A stretch of 64,000 nucleotides of DNA from Platerodrilus igneus (GCA_036346225.1 JARFIW010001667.1:124001-188000), one strand, 5' to 3'; shown: positions 33,788 to 46,070, numbered from the stretch's first letter. Numbers and translations are program-made. Notes: generated from the letters alone by a model not told the origin.

Positions 33788-34316
33788 GATTTAAAAGATA
33801 TCTGAGGGTAACACATTAATTTACCGCTCCTATCAATGTTTTCTAAATTTAAAAGACAAACTGAGGATTGATAAATAATTAGTTGTTTAACTAGGCTAAA
33901 ATGCTATTTACTGGTGGTGAAGCGTTGGAGATTTAAAAGAAGTGTTTTGGTTAACTGTTCTTCAATAAAACATTTATCTAATGTAATTCCAACTGAATGA
34001 GCTTCGGTTGATTGTTTGTAAATTTCATGTTAACTGTTTGATGGATACTCTATTTCATTAATTAATTAATATATCATAATACCTGTAAGAGAATTTATTT
34101 TAGCATGTTTAGTTAGCATTAAGTAATTGTAAGGTTTGTGGAATGTCAACCAATAATAATTAGTATAAGTGACACATGTATCTGTTCCAAAATAGCAAGT
34201 ATACATAATAATAATGGATCAATGAGTGTAGTTCTTAAACATTTTGTAAATAGTTGACAAGTTACAATTTTTGATACAATTTCCTAGGTGATAAGTGTTT
34301 AGAAAATTATTTTAAA
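33786..34316. other. AT-rich spacer
   Basis: No coding frame and no clear repeat apart from short A/T runs. It leads directly into the satellite array. Confidence 0.4.
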
Positions 34317-37300
34317 ATGGTTAGCCGCTGGAACACAGGCTGAAAGAAATCGTAGTTGTTAGAACTCATGTAGAACTGTCGATATATATCAAAAAATTCG
34401 CTAGAAATGATCAGCACGACACTTTTTTCCGAGTGCCGTGCTAGACCAAAAATTAAAAAATTAATTAAAAATGGTTAGACACTGGAACTGAGGCTAATAG
34501 TGGTCGTAGTTGTTAGAACTCATGTAGAACTGTCGGTAAATATCAAAAAATTCGCTAGAAATGATCAGCACGGCACTTTTTCCGAGTGTCGTGCTAGACC
34601 AAAAATTAAAAAAATATTTAAAAATGGTTAGACACTGGAACTGAGGCTAAAAGTGGTTGTAGTTGTTAGAACTCATGTAGAACTGCAGGTAAATATCAAA
34701 TAATTTGCTAGAAATGAACATTACGATTCTTTTTTCCGTGTGTCGTGCTAGACCGAAAATTAAAAAATTATTTAAAAATGGTTAACCACTGGAACTCTGG
34801 CTAAAAGTGATCGTAGTTGTTGGAACTCATGTAGAACTATCTATATATATCGAAAAATTTGTGAACTAATCAGCATGACACTTTTTTCCGAGTGTCGTGC
34901 TAGACCAAAAATTAAAGGATTATTTAAAAATGGCTAGACACTGGAACTCACGCTAAAAGTGGTCGTAGTTGTTAGAACTCATGTAGAACTGTCGATATAT
35001 ATGGAAAAATTCGCTAGAAATGATCAGCACGGCACTTTTTTCCGAGTGTCGTGCTAGACCAAATATTAAAAAATTATTTAAAGATGGTTAGACACTGGAA
35101 CTGAGGCTAAAAGTATTTGTAGTTGTTAAACATGTAGACGGCACGTTTCAATATCGAAAATTTGCTAGAAATTAACAGATATTACAATTCCTGTCGTGCT
35201 AGACCAAATTAAAAATTATTTAAAATGGTTAGCCACTGGAACTCGCTAAAATGATCGTAATTTAGAACTCATGTAGGCACTTTCTCCATATTCGAAATAC
35301 AAAATTATAAATTCGACAATTTTCCGAGTGGACTGAGCTAAAATAAATGTATTGTTAAAATGGTTAGAACTGGAATAGGCTAAAAGTGTCGTAGTTGTTA
35401 GAACTCATGTAGAACTTTCATATATCGAAATTCGCTAGAAATAATCAGCACGGCAACTTTTTCCGAGTGTCGTGCTAGCCAAAATAAGATTATTTAACAG
35501 TAGAACTGCGAACTACGCTAAAAGTGGTCGTAGATGCTAGAACTCATGTAGAACTTTTCAGTCTGTAATCCAAAAATTAAAAATTACGCAATGTTGCATG
35601 TGCTAGCAAAATGTCAAAATTTTTAAAAATATTAGACACTGGAACTGAGGCTAAAAGTTTGTAGTTGTTAGAACTCTGAGAACTGCCGGTAATATCGAAA
35701 TTTGCTAGAAATGACAGACGTCTTTTCCGGTGTCGTGCTAGACCAAAATTAAAAATTATTTAAAATGGTTAGCCACTGGAACTAGCTAAAGTGGTCGTAT
35801 TGTTAGAACTCATGTAGACGTCGAAATATGAAAATCGTATATCGCGACACTTTTCCGAGTGCGTCTAGACCAAAATTAAAATATAAAATGGTTAGCACTG
35901 GAACTAGGCTAAAAGTGGTCGTAGTTGTTAGAACTCATGTAGACTGTGTAATATCGAAAAATTGTAGAAATTCAGCACGCACTTTTTCCGAGTGTCGTGC
36001 TACCAAATTAAAAATTATTTAAAAGTGGTTAGACACTGGAACTGAGGCTAAAAGTGGTTATAGTTGTTAGAACTCATGTAGAACTGCCGGTAAATATCGA
36101 ATAATTTGCTAGAAATGAACATTACGGTTCTTTTTTCCGTGTGTCGTGCTAGACCGAAAATTAAAAAATTATTTAAAAATGGTTAACCACTGGAACTCTG
36201 GCTAAAAGTGATCGTAGTTGTTGGAACTCATGTAGAACTGTCTATATATATCGAAAAATTTGTTAGAAGTAATCAGCACGACACTTTTTTCCGAGTGTCG
36301 TGCTAGACCAAAAATTAAAGAATTATTTAAAAATGGCTAGACACTGGAACTCACGCTAAAAGTGGTCGTAGTTGTTAGAACTCATGTAGAACTGTCGATA
36401 TATATGGAAAAAATCGCTAGAAATGATCAGCACGGCACTTTTTTCCGAGTGTCGTGCTAGACCAAATATTAAAAAATTATTTAAAAATGGTTAGACACTG
36501 GAACTGAGGCTAAAAGTATTTGTAGTTGTTAGAACTCATGTAGAACTGCCGGTAAATATCGAAAAATTTGCTAGAAATGAACAGTACGATACTTTTTTCC
36601 GTGTGTCGTGCTAGACCGAAAATTAAAAAATTATTTAAAAATGGTTAGCTACTTGGAACTCTGGCTAAAAGTGATCGTATTTGTTGGAACTCATGTAGAA
36701 CTGTCGATATATATCGAAAAATTCATTAGAAATTATCAGCACGACACTTTTCCCGAGTGTCGTGCTAGACCAAAAATTAAAAAATTATTTAAAAATGGTT
36801 GGACACTGGAACTCAGGCTAAAAGTGGTCGTAGTTGTTAGAACTCATGTAGAACTTTCGATATAAATCGAAAAATTCGCCAGAAATAATCAGCACGGCAC
36901 TTTTTTCCGAGTGTCGTGCTAGACCAAAAATTAAAGGATTATTTAAAAATGGCTAGACACTGGAACTCACGCTAAAAGTGGTCGTAGTTGCTAGAACTCA
37001 TGTAGAACTGTCGATATATATGGAAAAATTCCCTAGAAATGCCCAGCACGGCACTTTTTTCCGTGTGTCGGGCTAGACCAAAAATTAAAGGATTATTTAA
37101 AAATGGCTAGACACTGGAACTAAGGCTAAAAGTGGTCGTAGTTGTTAGAACTCATGTAGAACTGTCGGTAAATATCAAAAAATTCGCTAGAAATTATCAG
37201 CACGGCACTTTTTCCCGAGTGTCGTGCTAGACCAAAAATTAAAGGATTATTTAAAAATGGCTAGATACTGGAACTCACGCTAAAAGTGGTCGTAGTTGCT

Positions 37301-37615
37301 AGAACTCATGTAGAACTGTCGATATATATGGAAAAATTCGCTAGAAATGATCAGCACGGCACTTTTTCCGAGTGTCGTGCTAGACCAAATACTAAAAAAT
37401 TATTTAAAAATGTTTAGACACTGGAACTAAGGCTAAAAGTATTTGTAGTTGTTAGAACTCATGCAGAACTGCCGGCAAATATTGAAAAATTTGCTAGAAA
37501 TGAACAGTACAGTACTTTTTTCCGTGTGTCGTGCAAGACCGAAAATTAAAAAATTATTTAAAAATGGTTAGCCACTGGAACTCTGGCTAAAAGTGATCGT
37601 AGTTGTTGGAACTCA
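34317..37615 (+). repeat. Satellite array, about 154 bp monomer
   Basis: About 21-22 head-to-tail monomers; starts at the ATGGTTAG anchor are at 34317, 34471, 34624, 34778, 34930 and 35084 (steps 152-154), then a disordered part, then regular again from about 36030. Each monomer has ACTGGAAC, GCTAAAAGT, TTAGAACTCATGTAGAACT and a hairpin AGCACGACAC-(about 10 nt, T-rich)-GTGTCGTGCT. Three variant types recur in order (GAGGCTAAAAGT.TTTG; CTCTGGCTAAAAGTGATCG; CTCACGCTAAAAGTGGTCG), a higher-order pattern. Block 34622-35110 is nearly repeated at 36030-36520. Confidence 0.95.
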
Positions 37616-38025
37616 TGTCTAGCGAGGTTCCACGACGAGCACGGTCCGCGCCGGGTGCATTATGTAAAGACAATTTTTGTGCCATTATTGATAGTGCAAT
37701 TAACAATTGCGGGATGGAAAAAATACATAAAAAAATAAAATGTAGTGTATCACTATGCGTTCGCATGCTTTCACACAAGTCTGTAAGTACGATAGAACAA
37801 AGTCACCATAGGAACATTAAACCATCTGAGAGAAATGCAATATTGTTATATTGTGCTTATAGAGAATCTTTAGCCGATGCAAATATGTTTTCTAATATAA
37901 CGACTTACTATTCCACTCGAAATCGTACTTATACCTTGCAAAATGAAAATGAAATCGTTCTTATTAACGTAAAACCACCTAAAAAGTCTAAATTATGCAC
38001 GCAAAGGGTTCGAACCCAAACATGA
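37615..38025 (+). CDS. Hypothetical protein abutting the satellite
   Basis: A 136-residue frame from ATG 37615 (an earlier in-frame ATG at 37603 lies in the last satellite monomer). Basic, with Cys residues and a central DSAINNCGMEKIHKKIK stretch and an ERNAILLYCAYRES helix. No family recognised. The first codons hold a GC-rich CACGGTCCGCGC motif with a close relative at about 25668, also next to satellite-like sequence and also encoding PR.ARSA. It could be an exon of a decayed element gene or a chance frame. Confidence 0.25.
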   Translation: MSSEVPRRARSAPGALCKDNFCAIIDSAINNCGMEKIHKKIKCSVSLCVRMLSHKSVSTIEQSHHRNIKPSERNAILLYCAYRESLADANMFSNITTYYSTRNRTYTLQNENEIVLINVKPPKKSKLCTQRVRTQT

Positions 38026-38165
38026 AATGGAATATTATTTAAAGAGCCTTCGAAACGTAAAATGAACAAACGACAAGACAGGAACCGTTACATGACAAAA
38101 TCACTGAGCAGCTTGGGTTTATTCATCAAGTGGACTGACAAAATTCGGAAAATTAACAAAAGTAT

Positions 38166-38495
38166 TGTAACAGTTTTTTTGACCACGCAAAGCACCAATA
38201 AATTATTAATTAAATACATTTTTTTTCTGTTCCATTAAACCAGTAAACGTCGGTAATTAAATAAATATCCGTATTGAGATCATGTGGTCTAACCACAATA
38301 CAGAGTTGCTAGTTTGGTTGCTAACATCAGGCGTTAACTATTTGTACAAATATTTCAATGCCAAACACCTTTGATATTTCTTGCGCAACGTGTCAACAAG
38401 CATTCTGGCTAAAACACTTGGCACGAAGGTACCATAAGGAACCTCAGAGTTCTTGCGAGTAATTTGCGTGTGGCTTTACGCCGTTGTGAAAACTC
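38166..38495. repeat. Dispersed repeat R1, copy 2
   Basis: Same sequence as 21435-21766 with few differences, same strand, again a few hundred bases left of a Polinton integrase fragment. The end is at GTGAAAACTC in both copies. Confidence 0.75.
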
Positions 38496-38994
38496 AAGTG
38501 TAATAAACACTTAATATAGTGTTTTTAATAATGGTAAGCAATTAGATATAATCTCCTTGACAAACTAAATAATTTTGTTGTAGCGCTCTTTTGTATATTC
38601 TTTTCGTATATTCATTTGTTTAGTCTGATCCCGTTTTATCAGGTTTTATAAAAATTAGCCCGTTTAAATTTTGTGTTGTATGATTATATGGATCTTTTCT
38701 TCGCGTTTACGATTATCGGGTTAACAATTCAATTATTCCAAAGTAACGACAAGAAATATTGCTCTAACATAAACGTCCTTCAACTTTACCATAATAGGTG
38801 GATTTAATAATATGTTCTGTGATGACACTGTATATTTGAAATTTCACCGGAATTTTTTTCAATTTAGATAGCAATTTTTTTTGTTTCAATGTAACATACA
38901 ATAATTAACAGTAATTGTGTTTTTAAAATTGCTAAAATGACTTTACAAGTAACAATGTGGATAATTACACGCAAGATAATTATTTTGGTAACAA
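38496..38994. other. Spacer, nothing recognised
   Basis: AT-rich, no frame. It begins with AAGTGTAATAAACACTT, a short palindrome. Confidence 0.4.
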
Positions 38995-39630
38995 TATTTT
39001 AAATGTTTCCTCGCTCCAGTTTTCATCTACACCGTAACGAGGTTTTGTGGTCGCAAGTTTTAATTTATTGTAAACTTTCGGAAGCGTTTTGGTATCACAT
39101 TTCTGGGCTTCCTTTTAGTGGTGGAATGCACCGTATCGTTGTATTTCGATACAATTGAATCAATCAAAACTAAAAACTTTATACAGTTTGTTTTTATTGT
39201 TCTGATTGTACGTTCTATGATAGCGGTTTTGATCGTCCTGTATGTAGAATAATAATTAATATCGCCATATTCCTTCATAATCTGTGCAAATTGGACGTTA
39301 TAAAATTCTGTACCATTAGCGGTTTGCATTCTTTTGGTAAAGGCGGTCGCGATCTTTTAATTTCATCTAAAATCTCGCGCACAGCAGGTGTGACTTCATA
39401 GCCTTCTTGGATTTAAATGGTCTCGTCCATAAATATTTCGAATAACAATCAATCACGAGTAGAATATACTTATGGCCTTCATTATATTTCGAATATGGAA
39501 AAGATTCAGCAATATCGGGTTGGCATATATGTCGTGATAAAATTTGGTAATCGTTTTTCGACGTGAAAAATTTATTCTAACCCCTCAGGGCTGTTGATCA
39601 ATTAATATTTCCTTATCATTATGTTTCTTG
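38995..39630 (-). pseudogene. INT: Polinton integrase, fragment copy B
   Basis: Nearly the same as copy A (22900-23567) but lacking the chromodomain; the left end of similarity is at about 38995. Frame 39060-39329 shows QTANGTEFYN, again with Ala in place of the second catalytic Asp, and keeps the catalytic Glu in IIERTIRTIK that copy A has lost by deletion. The core YSKYLWTRP region upstream (about 39410-39450) and the IVDQQP-type start near 39600 are frameshifted. About 60 bases present in copy A are missing near 39020. Dead as read. Confidence 0.85.
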
Positions 39631-39637
39631 GGCATTT

Positions 39638-40549
39638 TTAGGGTTTGACATGAGGATGAGAGTTAGACGGTGAAGCTATATCTTGCTCCAATAGCACGTG
39701 CAGATGTCTTATAGCGTCGGTATGAATGTTGTAAAATTGTAAATCGTCTTCAGCAGACGTCTTGACCCCGCCTAATTTCAAGTAGTTTGAAATCAGGAAG
39801 TTCGTGTTCAAAATAACTTCGTTCAAGATTTGAACGATCGATTGCAATGCATCTCGCATGATCACGTTGTCACGGTGAATGGCGGCACCTTCGATAAGAT
39901 TTTATAGTTTTGCATCCACATAGAACTTAGAAACGGCATCGTGCTTAACTTCGGTCTAGCCTATGTTGGCAATTCTTAAGCCTCGAGAGTCGAAGTTCTT
40001 GTATCTACCGTCATCGACCATGAAGAGTTTCATATATTCACCGTTAAACATGAAATTAATTTTAAGAGAGCCGAATTTTCTCAACATTTTCTTAAGCGTC
40101 GCTCTATTAGGGCGAATGAGTCTCCTAAAAAATGCATAGGCTCTATGTGATATAAACTGACCACAGCATTCGAACGTATACTGCGGGCAAAATCCGATTT
40201 CAAATTGACCCACTCGATACTGTTCAACGTTCTGCGCCTTTTCACCTTTTCTTTAATGTTAATCTGTCGAAATTTACAGTAGCGTCGTTGCCATCGACAT
40301 CATTGAAGTCATTCCAATGACTCTCGTCCTTTACACTAGAATTATCGCCGGATCCATTCTTTTTGCTTACACCTGCTCCCCTAATCATTTTATCACGCTA
40401 ATTTTTTGTATTAGAAGCAATCTGATACATTTCAGATTTAGCAGCAACGATTCATGGTGGCGTTTTCGACCTACGTTGCTGGCACTTTGCAATTGTTTTA
40501 AAATTGCCCTCGTTGAGGAAGGTGTGCCTGGTACCTTTAATTCGTCAGA
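39638..40549 (-). pseudogene. Fibre-like Polinton protein, fragment copy B
   Basis: Counterpart of 23570-24522. The frame 40213-39956 reads through FECCGQFISHRAYAFFRRL, RPNRATLKKML, NGEYMKLFM and FDSRGLRIANIG; after a stop the DAVSKFYVD motif and the helical C-terminus follow to 39638. The 5' end is cut by gypsy element 2 at AGCTT (40550-40554); the matching continuation resumes at 47780. Fewer breaks than in copy A in the central part. Role inferred as for copy A. Confidence 0.6.
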
Positions 40550-40554
40550 AGCTT

Positions 40555-40781
40555 AATTATGGTTTGGTAGTTTGAAAAACGCTTTTTAAAAACAATTTTT
40601 ATTACACTTCTAATACAAATAATGGAAATGCATGTTATTAGATTAAATTCCAACTACAGACTAAAGTTCGTACACCTCACTTAACACGTCCGTTGTAGAA
40701 AACTATTCATATGCACATCAGCGAAATACGATCTGTCTAGTAGGAAGTTCATTACACTTTCTAACAACTTCTAACATAATT
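40555..40781 (-). repeat. 3' LTR of gypsy 2
   Basis: 227 bp, AATTATGTTAG...CCATAATT in element orientation, preceded by the purine tract GCACGGGAGG (complement of 40782-40791). Confidence 0.95.
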
Positions 40782-40796
40782 CCTCCCGTGCAAGTT

Positions 40797-42350
40797 TCAA
40801 ATTGCAGGCTGCGACGAAATTTGACTCATGGGAATATCTTCTGGTTTCCTTGCTGAGTTATTCTTTGACATTCTTCGTATACACAATTTTTTATAATATA
40901 GGAAAAAAACAATTCCAAGGGCGATAGCAAAAATACAGTAAGTTACGTAATTATGGTAATTCGCCTCAGATTGGGATTCCAGTTGAAAGTTACTGTAGAG
41001 GTATTTCCTGTTTGCATCCCTAAGTTCATCCAAATTAACATTTTCCAACTGAAGAGGAGCGAAGGTCTCATTTCGAACAGCTAATTTTGCAATATCGATC
41101 TCAAAGAACGTCATTGTATAGGTCTCTTCATTTTCGTTGTAATATACGGTTTTCTTGTTGACCGTAACTTGGCAATCGCTTGGAATTATAATCAAGTGTG
41201 TACCCATTAGATCTTTAACCTCGTTTTGTGTTTTACACTCGACGTGGATTTTCTGGCGACCAGGACTTATCAGTATCCATTTATTAGTTTCATCAATATT
41301 GAATAATTGCGGCGAGGTGACCGTCACTTCTTCGGATTGGCATCCGATGGTTGTTTGATTATACAATAAATTGATTTCACAGCTGTTGTAGTTGCTACCC
41401 TTTGGGATCAGGGGTAGTTGTTTGCAATAGTAAGCATTATCCGAAATCTCCGAACATCTTTCGTTTGTTTGTGCATAAAACTCATCAGAAATAGCAATGT
41501 ATTTTGTTTTAGGTAAAATAGTATAAAATTTAGAATTATCATACAGGACTGGAATCGAGTATAAATGATAAAGATTAAAATCTTGAGGATGATTGATTGG
41601 TAAATTTAAAACAAATACAATTCTATAATTGCTGATATAGCATTGAATTTTTATTAATAGTTCATAAGGTAAAATATTACCGTATTCGATCTTAAAAGGC
41701 AATTGACCTGGGAAAGCAATCCCTCTAGTTTTGTTAAAATAATAAACATTTCTTCGGTTTTTATAATGCTCGGATGGAGCACATTTAATTTCGCGAAAAT
41801 TATAGAATTTTCGATGTCTTGTAGTAAACTATAAATTATTTGATAAAGTTTAATTATTTGATTTACAACGTTTGACGTCACTAAAGCCTTTTCAACGACC
41901 TCATTTTCTCTCGATAAGCATAATGCGGGCCTTTAAAGAAGCCTCATTGTGGCTTATGCTTTGGATAGATGCATTAAACCTTTCGATTATTTCTACAGAT
42001 ATAGAATTCTGCTTTCGAATTTGGTCCGCTAATTTGTTTTGATTACGCTGTAGACTGGAAATAATGTTGTCATAATGAACGCCGTCGTCGGCATCCAGAT
42101 TGCCAGTAATGCTTTTGAAAATTGAGCCAACTCCATTAATTAGACATCTCTTTTGTCTCTTTCGGCGTGGGACTATCTCGTACATTTTTGATTCTACCAT
42201 GCTTTGCGCAGCATTGAGAATTTTAATATAATTATTTAACTCAACAGAGTGCACACGATTTGTGTAGATGACGTTAAGGACATATTGTCTTTGAGAATCC
42301 AAACGATCCATTTCATGAAGTAGAGGTTCCAAATCGAAATAGTGTATCAA
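40797..42350 (-). pseudogene. env: Gypsy 2 env-like fusion protein
   Basis: Envelope-type protein of errantiviruses, related to baculovirus F proteins. Frame 42350-41901 has a basic RRKRQKR furin-type site (about 42165) directly before a Gly-rich fusion-peptide-like segment and a heptad-like helix. Frames 41881-41654 and 41702-40797 continue the ectodomain with Cys-rich stretches and Asn-linked glycosylation motifs, then one membrane segment about 45 residues before the end and a cytoplasmic tail. Two frame breaks separate the parts. In intact elements env follows pol and is made from a spliced RNA. As read it is non-functional. Confidence 0.85.
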
Positions 42351-42838
42351 CTTGTGGGTGTATTCCTGGATTTTTGCGGTACCTAATTTTACTGGAAGTA
42401 GTCCTGGATTGGTTTGTAAACTGCGTAGGATTACTTGGGCACTTACGTGCGTGATCCTGAAACATTATTCAGAATCAGAATCTATGAACTTTGAACAACT
42501 GGGGTCTGTTTGACGAGGCTGTTGTAGGCCCTAAAATGATATCTAATGTTTGGTCGACTCTCGGTTTTCAACGTTTTAGTCACCGCATCAAGTTGGCTAA
42601 TTTTGTTTCAGCAGAGAATCGATCTCTGAGTTTATCTCTTTCCGTAATATTTACAGGGTTTTAATCTTATTGCTTTTCCTACTGATAATGCGGGTCATCC
42701 TTATTCCGCTCATTTAGTTTAGATGCCACCTTGTCTTTGTTTCGAATTAGTTTTTCGTTTATGGATTCGTAGAGCAATTTAGTTTTTTGTTTATGGAGTC
42801 TACATAAGTGGATATGATTTTAGCATATAAATCTATGT

Positions 42839-45800
42839 TTAAGGGTCGTCGTCTGATATATGACCATTGATTACCTCTACTGGTTTTAATTTAATCACAG
42901 AATGGATTGAGTTATTGTATCCTAATATGGCATATAACATTTGGGTTTTCATGTCTTGGGAAGGGTGCATTTTATTTAGGATTCTTAGGTGTTCGAGTAG
43001 GGTGGAATGCAACCGTTCGATAATACCGTCTGAACTTGGGTTTCCTGACGAGGTAAAGTGTACATCTATCTTATGCAATTTTAACAACTCTTCTAAAATA
43101 TTATTTTTAAATTCAGTACCTAAATCACACATTATTGTGGAGGGAATTCCATGATGACAAAAAAACTTAATTAAGCCTTGCATAACCGCGATTGAATTAA
43201 TAGCATTAATTTGGTATGCCTGCGCAAATTTTGAAAACGTATCAATAATTGTAAGAAATCTGGTTTTTTTCACCGAAAATGTATCAATATGAATCATTTC
43301 AAAAGGTCTGGTTGCTGTAGGGGTTATATTATAAGGGATTTTTAAGGGATGGCGGTCATATTTAGTTGTCTGACATATATTACAACGATTTATTAGGTTT
43401 TGGATAGAAGTTTTCATATTTGGCCAATAATATTTAGATTTTATTCTCTCGTGGGTTTCATTAATACCACGATGGTTCGTTTTCGAGGCATGGTATGCGT
43501 TTATAATTTCTTCGATCCGATTATCTTCAACGTCTTCTAAAATTTTGTTACATTTTATAAATTTATAAGATTGCCAATTAAAATTTCGTCTTAGTACTTC
43601 ACAGAATTTCGTATACGCGTCCTCGTCCTTAAAATAGATATAATACGTTATTTGGGGACGATAAATTGTTTGATAAAATCGATTAAGTCAGTGTCAAAAT
43701 TATTTTTGATAGTTGAATATGCATTCTTTGTCGATCACGATAATATGAAATTTTGGCAAACAAGGTGAAAAATTTACAATTGTCACTACTATTTGATTAA
43801 TACCATAATTTAGTGGTTTTTCTGAAATCGGTACTTCCAGGATCAGGTTTTCGTCATTGTTTGAGTGTTGCGTCATTTCTTCGGCATCATTAAAGTGTTC
43901 TTCTTCATCAAGGTTTACAAGTATAGACTGGTTATCTGAAATTTCATCGTTAGCAGGTTCCTCGGGGGATTGATCATTATCAACAATCGAATTCTGAGTT
44001 ATTTCTTTAGTATGAATTTCAACGCGTGACAAGGCGTCGGCATTGGAGTTTAGTTTACCTTTCTTATAAATAATATTATAGTTATATTCGTCTAATTTTA
44101 GTCTCCACCTTAAAAGTTTCGAGTTGGGCTCTTTTAATGAGAACAACCACTGTAACGGTTTATGGTCCGTGATTATGTTAAATTCACGCCCATACACATA
44201 TGGTCTAAAATATCTTACTGCGTAAACAATTGCCAAAAGTTCCTTTTCAATAGTACTGTAATTGCGCTCGCTATCATTAAGTGTGCGAGACATGTATGAA
44301 ATTGGAAGGTCTTTACCTATTGGCCCCTGTGATAATACTGCACCTATAGCTACATTACTTGCATCGGTCGTTATATTAAACGGGCGTTCAAAATCAGGAA
44401 ATTGAAGTATCGGTTCATTGATTAATACATTTTTACACAATTCAAAACATTCCATAAAATCGGGGTATGTTCAATTTTAGCGTTCTTTTAAGGCATCTTG
44501 TCATGGGTTTAGTCAAGTCAGCGAAGTTTTTTATAAATTTACGATAGTACCCTAATAAACCTAAAAATCCCTTTATTTGTTTAGTAGTCGAAGGTAAAGG
44601 AAAGTCTGTAACAGCCCTAACTTTTTCTGGATTAGGTCTTATGCCGTCAGGCGTGACCACGTGTCCTAGGAACGCGATTTCTTTTCTCAATATTTCACAT
44701 TTATCTAACTGAATTTTAAAATTAGATTCCTCTAATCTTTTGAACACCATTTCTAAATTAGTGAGGTGCTCCTGAAGGGAAACACTCCAAATAATGATAT
44801 CGTCCATATAGGCTCCACAGATATCCGATAAACCTTGTAGAACATGGTCCATTACACGTTGTAGAGTGGAAGGGGAATTTTTTAATCCCATAGGCATCCT
44901 AAGGAAATGAAAATGTCCATTTTCTGTATTGAACGCAGTTTTTTCGACATCTTTTGGGTTCATTTCCACTTGATGGAAGCTACTGGCCAAATCGAGTGTC
45001 GAAAAGTATTGGCATCGACCCAACTTGTCCAGTAAATCATTGACATTTGGTAAAGGATACCTGTCGTCGACTGTCTTTTCATTAAGGCGACGGTAGTCAA
45101 CTACTATGCGCCATTTCTGTTTACCCGAAGCGTCCAGTTTCTTTGGGACTACCCAAATAGGACTAGCCCATGGGGAAGTAGAAGGTTCTATAATTTTGGC
45201 TTTTAACATTTTGTCAATTTGATGTTTTACCTCTTGTTTGTGAACAAAGGGGTATCGATAGGTTTTAGAATAGACTGGAGTTTCATCCGTGGTTCGTATT
45301 GAATGCTTAATTTTATTTGTAAATGTAAGGTTTTGTCCATCGATATGAACAATCTTGGAATATTTATTACACTGTTTTAAAACAGCATCTTTCTCTTCCG
45401 AATTCATATGATCCGTTCTGATGAGAGATGTATCAAAATTTTTTGTCTCGGCGTCATAATGATTTAATTCGCACGAGCGTTCAAATTGATTCGCTTGGTA
45501 AGGAAGGACATTGATTGGTCCGTATACATTTATGGCTACAGGAGAATCCGAAAATTCTTAATTGTTGTAAACGCTAAACCGATCTTTGCTATTGTTAAAC
45601 ATTCAGGTATTTCTGTATGTTCCGTTTTTATAGAGGGTATAACAATTTCACCGTTTTCTACTGACACTTTCAATTGAATTTGCTTTTCTATCAGGGGTTC
45701 GACTTCTATAGAATTTATAGCGCTAACCGGTTCCTGAAAGTAAATGGGAATTTTCGCTTGAGGTGTAATTAAAGGTTGTTTTCCAAATCTACCTTGGCCT

Positions 45801-46070
45801 TTAATTCCTTTAAATTATCCATACCTATTAGTCCTTTAAAATTCTATGAAACTTAAATAAGTGAAATTTAAGCATTTTCAAAGGGTCATTAAAAATTTTT
45901 GAACTGAGAATTACCACGGAATAATTTTGTCTGGATTTATTGAAACAATTTGAAATTGTAATTGGGTCATATTTTACGTTTTCCGGCCAATATTTGGTTA
46001 TTATTTCGGGATTCATAAAGGAGGAAGTAGCTCCTGTATCAACTAAAAGGATAATTCCTGTTCGGGAAGG
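42839..46070 (-). pseudogene. pol: Gypsy 2 pol: protease, RT, RNase H, integrase
   Basis: Protease with LLVDTGATSS (about 46035); reverse transcriptase 45407-44442 with FSTLDLASSFHQVEM, LRMPMGLKNSP and the catalytic YMDD; RNase H 44455-43700 with [16 protein letters not shown], the [13 protein letters not shown]lu and TDHKPLQWL; integrase with an HHCC zinc domain near 43420-43500 (HRGINETH and CNICQ), then Asp in MIHIDTF, Asp in MCDLGTEF (relatives have DNG) and Glu in IIERLHSTLLEH. About four frame breaks. All catalytic residues are present. Confidence 0.92.

Noticed and set aside
33631..33816. Minus-strand frame with an Ile-Tyr run
   Set aside because: It is a translation of a (TA)n microsatellite.
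34317..37615. Hammerhead ribozyme in the satellite monomer
   Set aside because: GAAA and a CTGAT-like string occur near the hairpin, but the full CTGATGA core and required order are absent on both strands.
34317..37615. CRISPR-like array
   Set aside because: Monomers are contiguous with no unique spacers, and the setting is an animal genome.
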